From Apostichopus japonicus (lineage: Eukaryota > Echinodermata > Holothuroidea > Aspidochirotida > Stichopodidae), in the NCBI RefSeq assembly GCF_037975245.1, contig NC_092578.1, positions 16,064,821-16,128,820 on the forward strand: 64,000 nucleotides of DNA, given 5' to 3'. Made by a program: the position numbers and the translations under genes. Within the stretch, counting starts at the first letter, position 1. Every line of letters starts with the position of its first letter. The notes beneath the pieces were generated by a model. It ran no database searches. It saw only the letters and a list, made by a program, of their open reading frames with translations, and was not told the origin of the DNA. Below are positions 11,601 through 24,355 of the stretch, piece by piece.

Positions 11601-14600
11601 ATTGATGTACTTACCAGCTCACTGTATAGTACATTTATGTTGTAGTATATACCTGTACCTGTACATGATATATTTAGAACTGTTAGAATATTCTTTGTAA
11701 CATACGTTACCCAATCATGTTTCCTATAGCTAGTGTACTGTACGCACTATAGCAATCGCTGTGAGGGTATTTCCTTTTGTGCAGGGGGGGGGTGGGGATA
11801 ATAAATAAATTAATTAATGAATGAGCTGGTCGAGATAAATTTACAAGTTAAGGCAACCGATGAAAAGTAACATGAATCTTGATCAATCACAAATTGACCG
11901 TTGTAGACTTGGTAGAATGGTAGGTTCAAAAGGAGTTGGTGTTGGAGGGTGTTGACCTGGAAGTTGGTCAGAAGGGGATGGAGATTAAAAACTGTCCATT
12001 TCATTGGCTAGGTAAAGGATAAAGTGTCTTTAGTGACCTGAATTTTTCTAGGTGGTAATTGTTCAATTGCTATACCCCTGTACAGGTATTGGTTTCCCAC
12101 GATAGTGTGTTCGTGTTGGGATTGTTGGTCCGTATGTACACAGAAGATGTATCTGCTGTGCTTGTATACCGTGCCTTGGCTGCGTTTTGTTTATGTGCAA
12201 CGTTGATAATTTTGATAGAGACAATCTTGACAAGTTGGTTGCCTGATAATTTATTCTAAATCAGATTTATAATGTAAGGCCCTAAAGAGCTTTCAAAACT
12301 GATTCTTTGTTGCCTCAACCTTCTTCCTTCTATCTCGAGTCCTCTTTAATTAAAATCACAAGAGATAAATGCATTGCAGACCACTGAATAATCCTTAACT
12401 TCATCCCCTGATCCCCCAAACCCTTCCCTCCTCCACCCACCTAAACAATTGAAACATTCAAACCTAATAATATATCTCAGATCAGCTTCTTCACATTAGC
12501 TTTGGGAACCATTATTGTAAAATAATGTGCTGTACAAAAAAGCTCTACAACTCAACGGGATATTGGGAAGGAAACTTTAAGTAAGTTTGCCAAGAGTTGT
12601 GTGTCACACAATACACAACTAACCACAGTATATGCCCAGCTATGTGGTGCTTGCAAAACAAACTCCTTGGTTTCAGAAGGATAGAAACAAACTTAAGAAG
12701 TTTCCAAGTTTACTGTTCCCCTGTATTGTTCTTTTACTGTATAGTTGTAAAAGTATCCGAGATAGCATTTAAGGGTAAATACCATAAAAATAGTTGTTTC
12801 GAGAATCAACACTAAACCTGTTTTAGATCCTGAAAGGATTACACAAACCTGTACAGTACTAGCATTACATACAGTAGTAATGTGATACTTTTTGCCAAGT
12901 GGGTACATTGGATACAAACTACAGTAAGGAACTAGAACAGCAGGGAGTCGTATTGAACAACAACTCCCTGATTACAGTAGATACTGCTCCTTATCATACC
13001 AAGGAGTTGTTCCATACAACTCCCTGATCATACAGTGTATTATATACCTAGTACTATTCAAAATGGTTGACACAGTCTTGCTGTGGGAAATAACAAACAA
13101 CTTTTTGTGGTGGGATTGATAGATTTTTTTTCCTATTTTGTAGAAATTCCGTTTGATAATAATGGAAGGAATGTCTTGATCTCATAAATTGATAATTTTA
13201 CAGAATTCAGGAGTAAGCCTAAATGTCTAGAATTACTTTGAGATCCTCTGAAAAGGTCCTGCTTGGTATTACGAGAGGTTCACATATTTAAGAACTGGTC
13301 TGACAATCTGCTCTGATTATGCCCCATTTGTTTTTGAGGCACACTTAAAGTAACACTGTAGTGATAGCTTCTGCAAAGTGGTATTTGAATAAGTAGCCCA
13401 AAATTTCAATCTTGGCATTAGTGTATGAACTTCAAGTAGATATATTTGAGTCAATTTGAATAAATTTATGGTGTTATTTTGATCAATACAGTACTAAGCG
13501 AGGCCATGGCAATTGAAATCATTTGCTTGACTAGTCAAGTTTCAAAAATGGATTGGAAGGCAACGATATCAGTTCGCTTTTTACTTGTGATATTAATGTT
13601 AGTATGCAAAGTGTTGGTGGGACGAGGTGCTGACAATCACATTGATTCGTTAAAATTAAGTCAAGCATCAATTGCCATCTTACTAAGTTGCAGAATACCC
13701 CTGAATGGTTTAAAAGGTTTGAATTTCTTGTTCCAGAATAACTTGAACAGTTCTTCTTACCTATACTAATTGATTTCCTTATGAATTGGATAAATCATTA
13801 TCTTTATGTATGTTACAGTACAGTGACGGCCTGCAAGCTACAGAATCTGCTTTCATGCATTCTGGGCATTGAATCAGAGGTTTGGGACCCTGTCGGGACC
13901 ATGGCTCAGTCCTTCCTCATGAATTCATGCAAGGTCTCTGGTCATGGACTAAAATGTTGCCAACCCCTGATTTACAACATTGTGTGTGTAGTCGTCTTAC
14001 ACTACTATGATGTGGTGGGTATTACAAGGTAATACCCACTTGTAGTGGGTATTGAACCTGAGGATGGGGTCATGGCTCAGTCCTTTCTCATGCAAGGTCT
14101 CTGGTCGTGGACTACAGTAGAATGTTGTGGACCCCTGATTTACAACATACATGTGTGTGCATAGTCTTAGACTACTAAGATGTGGTGGGTATTACCCACT
14201 TGGTAATACCCACTTGAAGTGGGCATTAAACCTGAGGATTGGGGCTCTGGTGGGGTCATGGCTCAGTCCTTCCTCATGCAAGGTCTCTAGTCATGGACTA
14301 GAACGTTGTGGACCACTGATGTGCAGCATACATTTGTGTAGTCTTTGATTACCGTGGTACGTGTGGTGGGTATTGCAAGGTAAATACCCTCTTGAAGTGT
14401 TCTGGAAAGTCTGTGTTTGCACAAACAAGTCTAATTCATCACACTTTAGTAGCTTATGTAACGTAGATCAGCCCAGATACTCTTTTTGTGTGTGTCTAAA
14501 ACAGAGAAAGAAATTCTCCTCAATTTATTCCTTCTAAATCATTCCATTATAATTTATTTGTTAGAAACAGATCATATGTGAATGGAATCTTCTTTCTCTG

Positions 14601-17600
14601 ATCTACCATAGCCTAAGAATTGGTAATATTCTTGCAACCCCACCTCTGATTAGCTTCTCAAAGGTCACCTTCATCTTCTTCCAATCGGGTTGTGTATTTT
14701 AATTTCAATAATTGAAAGTATGAATGTATGAAAGTATGAATGAAAGTATGAATAGATTAATGTAACTCTTTCCTCTCATGTGGGATCTCCATAAAGGCTC
14801 TCAGTTCTAATCTACCTGCACTACTTAATCTCCATCCCTTGTCTACTAATCCCCTTACATCTATCTCTTTGTGTTCACCGTGCTCATTAACCTGTTTGTA
14901 TTCTGTGCTTGTTTTTGTCCCTTCTGTTACTGTTACTTATCATTTAACCTCTGAAGAAGATCCTGCTAGGATTGAAACGTCAGGCCAACTTTCTTTTACA
15001 CTACTTAAACTTGTAACTTTTTAATCACTCAACATGCCAATTGTATCTTCTTCCTTGGCGACCTCTCACTTCCTCTCTTCTGACTCGACCATTCTGAATC
15101 TCTCTGGATGTGACATCAAAGAACAGAATTACTTGTGATCGGATGAATTCAGCAAGAACAAGGACCATGTATCGCTGTCAGTTTAGAAAAGAAATCAATA
15201 ATAGGGCTAGCACCGTTAATCTGAATTTAATGTTTGAGTTATTAACTGATGGAATAACTGTTCTCAATTCCGTTTAATAGAAAATCCCTTCAGTGAATAG
15301 AAGTAGGCTCTATACCATTCAGGTTCTCAAGAAGATAGGACCTGGTTATCGACATGCCCTTTTAAAATCAAATGAATATCAAGATGTGACCAAGAACTTC
15401 CAAGAAGTAACAAATTCTGATCTATAATGGAGGAAAATAGTTCCATGGTAATTTATGTTCTAATACCTCGAACCTTTTGTTGGAACAGAATGTCCTGTAA
15501 CTCAGAACATATTAAATCTTAGTACATAGTAAGTGAATTAATGTAATACTATGGGTACTACATTACCACAAACAATCCTTTTCTTACATGTGAAAGCCTT
15601 ATCACAGGCTTTAAATCTTGAATTAAATTCCTTTCCTTCATTCTGGAAAATACCTCTTTATAAATAGATTGGTACTGTACCACAGTAGGTACTGTATATA
15701 CCAGTTTTAAGCTGATTTTGAGGCCTTGTACAGTGTGTATGTTGTGTTGTATGATTCTATGATACAGTCACATGATTCTTCATTCAATGTATGGTGTCTC
15801 TATTCATTCATGCTGTTCCCTATTGATGCCCTGTTTATGTTAACACAGTCAGGGATATAATATATTGCTCAGGTTTGATCTCAGATAAAGCTGTTATAAA
15901 TAGGGGAACTACAGGATGAAAGGATATATGTTAGTGTATGCTTCCTAGATATTCAAATTAAATTGGGAAAATTCGAGATTTATAGACCATATTGCCTGAA
16001 AATCAGATGGTTTAAAGCTCTGTCTGACATGGTGTTGTAATTCTTCTATGTAGACATATTCTGACCTAATCATAAAACATTCACACATAGTTAGACACAG
16101 CCTTTGAAATATCACATAGCTCAATATAGGAACTTTTAATTGCATTTTTGCACTTCCAAAATGTTTTCTCACTCCCCTCTCCAGTCTCCCCTCCCCTCCC
16201 CTCTCCCACCCTCTCCCCTCTCCAACTCTGGTGCCATCACTGCGTATACAATCATTTTATTTAATTTGAATTGTAATTGCCCCTTATGGTTACCAACTTA
16301 AAGACATCAAAGATGACTTGTGCAACCAATAAAGTATAATTTTGCAGTATTCATTATGTCATATACCATAGATACTGTATGTGAAATTTGGTTGAGATAC
16401 AATGCATATACTTTGCATGGAAAAGCTGCTTAATGGGATGTGATATTTCTGACTTGTCCTGAGTGACCTGAAGTAAACAGCTACTTTAAGTAAGGAGAGA
16501 GATGATAGGTACACACCCAGTGGGAAGAAATGGGGGGGGGGAGGGGAAGACTGGGTTTCCTGCAGCAACTTCCTGTAATAATTATAGCTCAACTGATAAA
16601 CAGCAAGAATAAATTTCATACCCTCATATACTCATATACTTATATAAGGGGATGACTTCAATCTATCAAACATTGTGATTGCTTGAAGGTACTGTACTGT
16701 ACATATCAAGGAATAATTTAGTTTTCATTTTGTTGTTGTAGCAGTGTGGAAGGCTCTGAATTTTTTCTCTCATAACATACAATGTATGCTGTGTTAAAAA
16801 CAAAACTGCTACAAATGTTTGCACATGAGTCTGGATAAGTTATTCCCCCGCATTGTGTGCAGAAGTCTTGTGTTTCATGTGCACTTCTATTGGGTATTCA
16901 TTTATTAAATGACATATAAACATGTACACATTATCAAGAAATTATCAGAGTTCAAAGGTTATGTCAGCTTAAGAAGAATGTATCTATCTTTGCAGATCAC
17001 TTATATGAAAAGCAAATTGTTATCTAAAGCCAAGCGGGCCTTGCCAAGTTGCTGTTTAGTTGTATGGTACACACTTGGTGTATACATGATCTTATCTGAT
17101 TTTAAACTGTGTGCAATATGTTACCAATTCTGTTTGGCCCATAAAATATTTATTAAGATCTAGAAAATCAAAAGGAAAACAAAACAAAACAAAGCCTCTT
17201 CACTGCTGCTGCACAAAAAATTTGAACACTGAATTTTTAAATTTATTCCCTGGGAGATGTCCAGCTTTTTGTGGCTTTTTCTGTTATTTTGTACCATTTC
17301 CATCAGGAATCCTTTCAGCCAATGGGGTTAATAATTTTTGGTTTCTTCACGGTGGGAGATCAATTTGGTTCTAGATGTTATGCAAAGAGAGTGGTATCAA
17401 TTGGTCAAAAGAATAAAAAATTGAAATGATGTCAAATGTCATTGAAAAGTTAAATTATCACCTGGGAGGCAATGAGACTATTAAGGTGAAAACCTTGGGG
17501 TCTATAAAACCTGCTGTATCTCAGCAAATAGTGGACACAAAGTATTTCATATGAGTGAGTATAACAAAAGTACTATCGCCATGGATACAAGAGACCTTCA

Positions 17601-20600
17601 AACTATGTCCTTAGATACTTCAAGATTTGGAAAAGGATTCCTTTAGCTTCAAAAGAAATGATAGTCTACTTTCAAGTAACATGATGTCAATTTATCCAAA
17701 TTCAATGTGGAGAAAAGATTGTTTTATAGTCTTGAGGAGGATTTAGTTTACTTTGCTTAAATTTTGTTGTTATTTTGCCCATCAGGGACATAGCCAAAAA
17801 TTTGAAAGTGGGGGGGGGGAGCAGAATTTCAAAATGGGCACTTTTCACAAAGGGAGCATTATTACACTTAATGGAGTGCCATAATGTACAAAGAAAATTT
17901 TTGCCCAAAATGCCTCCCACATTGCAGGAAATAAACAATAAGAGCAAATACATAGCAGACGAACTGTCAGGGGAAAGATTGAGTAGGGTCACTTAGCTTC
18001 CTTCAACCTGAAAAAGAGCTTTAATGATAATTCCTGCTTTTAGTTAAAAAAATTCGAGGTAATCAATGGTAGGGGGGAACGATAGCTACCCCTGGCTACG
18101 TTTCCTGCTGCCCATATAGGCAACCTGTGTTTTTGGTCTTATTCTTTACTCATGTTTTCTGAGTATCTACTGTCACAAATAATCGTTAATAATCTAGATG
18201 TCTCATTTCCTTTGTTTAGCAAACACTTGACAGATTCCTTCCTTTTTTGGTCTCAACAGTTGGCGTTTTGGATACTACTCTTTTCTGTTTGCGTATAGTG
18301 CTACCAACATACCACAAGAGAAATGGTTCTGGAATATGTCACTATACTGGCATGATTTTCCTTTTCATGTAAGTGGAAGTAAACTGAATAATACCCTCAA
18401 GCAATGGCAAGGGGGATGGGAGAGGCACCCCCCCCCAAAATGTTTGGTTCCACCCTGGTTCCCCCTCCCTCAAAATAAATTTTCCAATTTTTCCTAAAAA
18501 AAGGTAAGGAAGATACACAACTGTGACTTTAATTACCTTACATCTACCTCAAAAATTATGCTTATTTGAAGCAGGAAACGATGAAAACTGCAAAGCATTC
18601 AGAGTGGCTTACCACTGGTATTTAGCCAGTTAATAGCCTGAATTTGATGGTCTGAAAATTGTAACGCCCTCCCCCCCCCCCCAACAACTATTTTTGGTTT
18701 TTGGAACCTAGGTTGTAATCCCACTTCTTACTGCAGAATCTACAAGAATTCTGCAAGAATTATGTTTAAGGTATAAAGACATCTGGGAAAGATTAAGAAG
18801 ATCTGAATCTTGCAGAAAATGTCATTTGTACATCTTTTAATATTGTATTAATATTATTTTGCTCACATTTTTGGAGCAAGTGCTGATGATGTTTTCATTT
18901 TGCAGAAAGTATCAAGAAGATTTTCTACTAACATTCTTCAATAACGTTTGTTGTGATCTTTCCCCTCCTTTGCAGTCCATCAATTCATCCATTTCCAATC
19001 TCTACTTCTTCGAGCTTTCGTTTTATATCTCTCTGATGCTGTGTGCACCCAGAGACGTTAAGAGGAAGGTATGGACACTTTTCTTTATCACAATTTTTTT
19101 TTTTTAATTTAGTTCAGCAAACATTATAGTAGAATACCATGGTCAGCAGAATTGAAGATTCATGCATGCTATCACAGCAAATAGAATAGAGGACAAATTG
19201 TTATGGCTTTTCCCAGGTTGTCATTCAGATGATGTGTTCTTGAAATGACATCGTTCAAATAACAAATTTGGTTGAACATAGTCATCTGTGACGATCAAAT
19301 AACAGTTAATAATTTGTCCTGTAGCAGTACTTCTCGGTTTTAACTAGGTTTATGCTCCTCTTTACTCCTCATAACAATTGCACTTCCATTTTCTTTTTGC
19401 ACTGTCTCCATGGGGTAACTTACTGGATTCATTCTTACCCCCCCCCCCTCATTCTATTCTACAGTACCACCCAGAATACAGTAACTGTCTCTCTTTTGTT
19501 TCTAAATGGATTTCTTAATCAGCTGGCTTGTTTGGTGACCATCCTCACTGGCACTTATTCCTTCAGAGGGGCACTACCATCTGTCTTGTGATAGGTGTAT
19601 TTATGCCCTACACCCTATATAGTTTAACCCTATCTGATCCTATACCCTCATGCCCTCCCCCACCCCCCTCCCCCATCCCCATCCACTGTGTGGAACATTG
19701 CATTGTGATTGGAAATTGTCTTTTGAAGCATGATTGATGCTTTAACTTAATAACCACACATAAAGTCTTGCACAGAAAGATTTTTTGGGGGGCTTGGAAC
19801 ATTTTTTGGTTCCTTATTGAAAGTAAATATTTATCTAGAACATTCCAGCATGTTATACTTGTTAAATTCCTGAGATCATGTTAGACTCTATGCAGTCCTT
19901 TTGATAAATGACTGGAATTGTTTTTTTGGAAAAAAGCTGGTGGTATTCTTTTTTACCTTAATTTAAAATGGAAATGATCTAGTGATTTCATCAAAATCAA
20001 ACCGCGATGTCAGTTTAATAAGAAAGGGTCCATATTGCATGATCAGTGAAAAACGATGGGAAACAAAGACAGTTTGGTACGTTCTCCTTGTGTCACATCA
20101 CAAATTACATCACAATGTATATTAAAATTATCGGAACAAAATAGAATGAATATAATTCAAAATTAAGTATTTCAGCAATGAAGCAAAGCTATGATTAAAG
20201 GCATTGAAGACTCGCCCCAAACGGTGTGCCCCGCTCTGAAAAAGTTAACTTTCTGTTGCTTGCAAGTGAAGTTTTCTGCTTGTCGCTACAAAATGCAGAC
20301 AGTAATGAAACAAGATACCTTGTTATCTTAAGCTGGACCTGAGATGTCCATCGCTGTATCATTTGTACAGTGTGTTGTGGGTATTGACCGCAGCTGTATG
20401 TACTGACTGTACGCTAGTGTCTAATTACCGACGGTAGCAAGCTGTGTGTGTATTTTCTGGGATCGATGGTGGTGTCTAACACTTCTGTTACACCTCATTC
20501 GAAACTAGGTCAGATTACCGGCATGAGACGTTTCTTTTTGCGCGAGTCTTCACACCCTTTAAGACAGCTGGACCGTACAGTAGGTATGTGACATCATGTT

Positions 20601-23600
20601 TTTTAACTGCACTGTATGGTATCATTTGTTTTTATAAAATGAAAACTTTATGACACATTTAACTACAATGTCTGTTATGGTTTTGTAGACCTGTGGGAGG
20701 CAGGTGTTGCATTGTCATCACAACCAGGTTTTGTAATTGTATATATAGATTTGACCTTGAGTTAATGGTACATTAGGGTTGCTATGAAATGGGAAGTAAA
20801 CTTAATTAATTAATACTCAAAAAAGTGCATTGTTACAAAAATGATTTGTGACAACTCTAGTTGATATCTATAGATGCTCCATCAAGCTAAGTTCTTTAAG
20901 GATGGTTTCCCCCACTATTTACTCCTACCACTTTGAATCTTACACCCCACACATGCCCCCCCCCCCTTCCCAACCCAACCAGACATCCTCGTACCACCTT
21001 TGTTATGTTCAAATTATTTGTTTGGAAGAAAGATGTTTTCAAGACCAAAATATGTTAAAATTGAAGGTTTGAAATTTTTTAGATTTTATCTTAACTTTCA
21101 TATTTGTGTTGATGTGGTGACCTTGGATATGTGTTTCGGATACCACAGAATTTGGAAAGGTCTGAATGGGATCTAGTAGGACTGGAAGCACCACACTGTT
21201 GTAGCAAATTAATATATACAGTATATATGACGTATTTTGCATCGTTGAGACAAAGAACTACAATCCTTGAAAATAATAAAATAACAAACATATGGGGTTT
21301 CAGAACCATTAGAAATGTATCTAAGAAATGTTTTTTTTAGCACTTCTCAGCATCTGAAATTTTGGGCCAATACTGATGACCTCTTAAGGTCAAATAGTGT
21401 GACACCCAAATAGTTACTTATGTTCAAGTTTCAAATTATAGCATTTTTTACTACCACAGGTCTTCAAAGTTTGTTGGTTCTTCTATGAATTTAACACTTC
21501 ATGGTGACGTGACTGGAGATAGTACTTAGGATCAGAATGTACAGGAAGGAAACATTTCATACTGTAAATATTAGTCAAGTTTTAATGACCCAATCAGAAT
21601 TCTGATGAACTGATAAAGAATAAAGAAACAGAATTGAAAGCTTGTTTCATTAATCCAGCTATTACATACGTACACACCATGTATCAGTGAGTACATCGAC
21701 AGAGTGTATATAAGTCAGACTCCTTAGTTATCCTTTTAAAAGCGAAAGAATTGGGTGAACATGTCATCTATATTTAGATTTTTTTTTATAGCCAAAGGAG
21801 CAATCTCGTGCTGCTTTCCGTGCTTGATATAGCCACTTGTGATTAATAACGAAAGAGCACATCATGAACTTTACTTCCGTGTTAGACTAAAGTCGTGTCT
21901 GTTCATAAGAAATCTGATCCCTCGACATTCCTTTCTATGCTTTAGTACTTGCCACTGTTCTTTAACGTATTGGTCACTCCCGCTGTAAATGACGCTTCGC
22001 AAAACAGACTCTGAACACAGCGGTTTTAATTTATGCACAACTTAAGCCCGGGTCACATCTGCGCGATTCAACACGCGATTCAACTCGCAATACAATTGAA
22101 GGTTGAATCGCGTAGTTAGACACGGGTATCAACTTGTTGCGCAATAAAAGTTGCGCCGTCGATTTGCAATAGAGCAATGTCCTAATCAGCGCAACTTCTC
22201 TGAAGCAACTTTTCTGATTCGCGTGATTTTAGTTGCGAGTTGAATCGTGTGTTGAATCGCGCAGATGTGACCCGGGCTTAAGGGCTATATTTGTTGCTCT
22301 CCAAACTGGTGGCAAAGTTAGAAACTCATCATATTACTGGTTGTTGAATGTTAATTATTGCATACTGTACCTCTTGGTCACTCATCACTGTGGATCTACA
22401 AATAGTCAGCAAGGGGTGCATATACTAGCAATGCGTACAAAGTCTCAGTGGGCCATGGAAGGCAACCAAGAAGTGGTACCAACTAGTTGGGAGGGAATTT
22501 TAAGTCTGAAAAGTTGATCCTTCAGTGACACATATGTGAAAGTCACATTTCTCTTGAAACCCCTTTTCCTGCCATTTTCTGGGTTGTATTGAATGTAACT
22601 GGGGATTGACCCCCCCCCCTCCACAGTTACACATGATACAAGGTACTTTGGCTTCTGACAGGCATCTCAGAAAAAAGAAATGATGATAATATAGGGATCG
22701 CCAGCAACCAAGGGCTGGAGGATCAGTTGCTAGAGTGCAGGTTCTTGTAATCCCGAGGTCATTGGTTCAAATTTTATTTGAGCTATTAAAGCAGCATTTT
22801 GCCGCCTTTCTCCACTTTTTTGACAAGTCCATCAAGTTTTTAACATATCAATCACAAAACAGCGTACTAAGATATTAGCCAAGTTTTTTTCCCTGCTAAG
22901 AGCATTAATTGGCGAGTAATTAAGGACATTTGCAGATAATGAGAAAAGTGTCCTCCGACAAATTACACATTTAATATTAATCGCATAAAAATTCAACCAA
23001 TCAGAGATGCAGGTTTAGTTATGAGCCGTTGCTAAAAATAGATTCAAAACGTCGAGTTGGTAACTTCGTACAACCAGCGAGCTGGTACTCTAACATCTCC
23101 CTGGTACAACTCCCATAGACAATCTACACAAATCAAGCATGGTGTTGTATTACGTATTGGTCAATGACGTTCGTAGCTTTCAAATATTTATATTTTGGGC
23201 GAGGTTTATTCGGATCCCAACGGAAAATACCTTCGAGAAAAACAAAGTTGAAAGTTGTAAATTTTTCGACTTTTATGCCACCATTTGAAGTAAGATTTGA
23301 ATAGATAAGCTAGTTATGTATGTCGTTATGGGCATAGTGGAATCAATGAGGTTGAGAAAAACCATAGAAAAGGACGCAAAATGCTGCTTTAAATCTCAGG
23401 TGTTCTTTTCCATGTCTGAAAATAGAATTTTTGTCGTTAGGTAGTTTGAAAAGTGTTTGCAAAGGAAGATTTTTGAGTTAAGCAATTGAAGGAGTTTTCT
23501 CCAGCTCATGTAGATTTTATTTCCTCTTGTTATGACGTGTAAACTCATATTCAGGATATCAGTGCTTAAAAAACACTGACGGAAATGTTATGAAAAAAGA

Positions 23601-24319
23601 AAAACCCCTTTTCATTAACCTTGTACCGTCAACCTCGCTTCAATATATTAAAGTTTAGTGCAATTTATTAAGTTGTCTTTTGTATTAAGTTGGGACTACT
23701 TTCACTCTCATTCCCTCCACTCTAATGAAGAGATACTCCTTATGATGAAGTTATTAATTGACTATGATAAACACAAACACAAAAACAAAGAAGAAAGACA
23801 ATGTTTTTTGTCCCACAATGTTCCTTTCTCAAACAGTTTTAAATATACTGAACATTTTCTGTAAAAGGAACCTTGATGTGTGGTCAATGATTTGAAGTTT
23901 GGCAGTGGTCTTAAGTGAGGCCATATAGTGACCGATCAAGTAGTACTGTAAGTTCATGTGCCTCTTTTGGTTTTCATGGAAACCTATTGTATTTTCCAAG
24001 AGCATCAGTTGATAAAATTATCAGAACAGAAAGCAGTCTAGAAAATCACTTGTGCTGTTTGTAAAAATCCATTGTCTCACTAGTGACCTATTTGGGTAAA
24101 CATCAAAGTAGAATATATTTAAGCAGAATAAAGCCAAAGAAAGGTACTTGTCATAGACAGGTAATATTCTTCCATTGGAATCGTGCTATGGCAGCAAAGA
24201 AAATAGAAGAACATGCTTAAAATAAAACATGAAAAAATCGCATTGCAAGTTTGTTGTTAGACATATCTTTAAAGCTCTCTGGGCTGATAACATGGGGATT
24301 TGGGGCTACTGAGGATTTT

Positions 24320-24355
<36 letters not shown>

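Larger units (their letters stand above)
10947..18259 (+). other. CERS intron 2
   Basis: Long intron with a 171-186 bp tandem triplication (13870-14400), one LINE/PLE-like tail motif (14945-15000), a pyrimidine-rich tract (about 16170-16225) and one hAT-like miniature element (17783-18107). No gene seen. Confidence 0.5.

Noticed and set aside
14945-15000. Hammerhead ribozyme in the CTGAAGA...GAAA motif
   Set aside because: CTGANGA and GAAA flank a stem, but an extra A separates the core from the stem, no stems I or III can be paired around it, and copy 2 lacks the CTGANGA part.
22716-22783. Functional tRNA gene
   Set aside because: A- and B-box-like words are present but arms do not pair into a cloverleaf; better read as a SINE piece.
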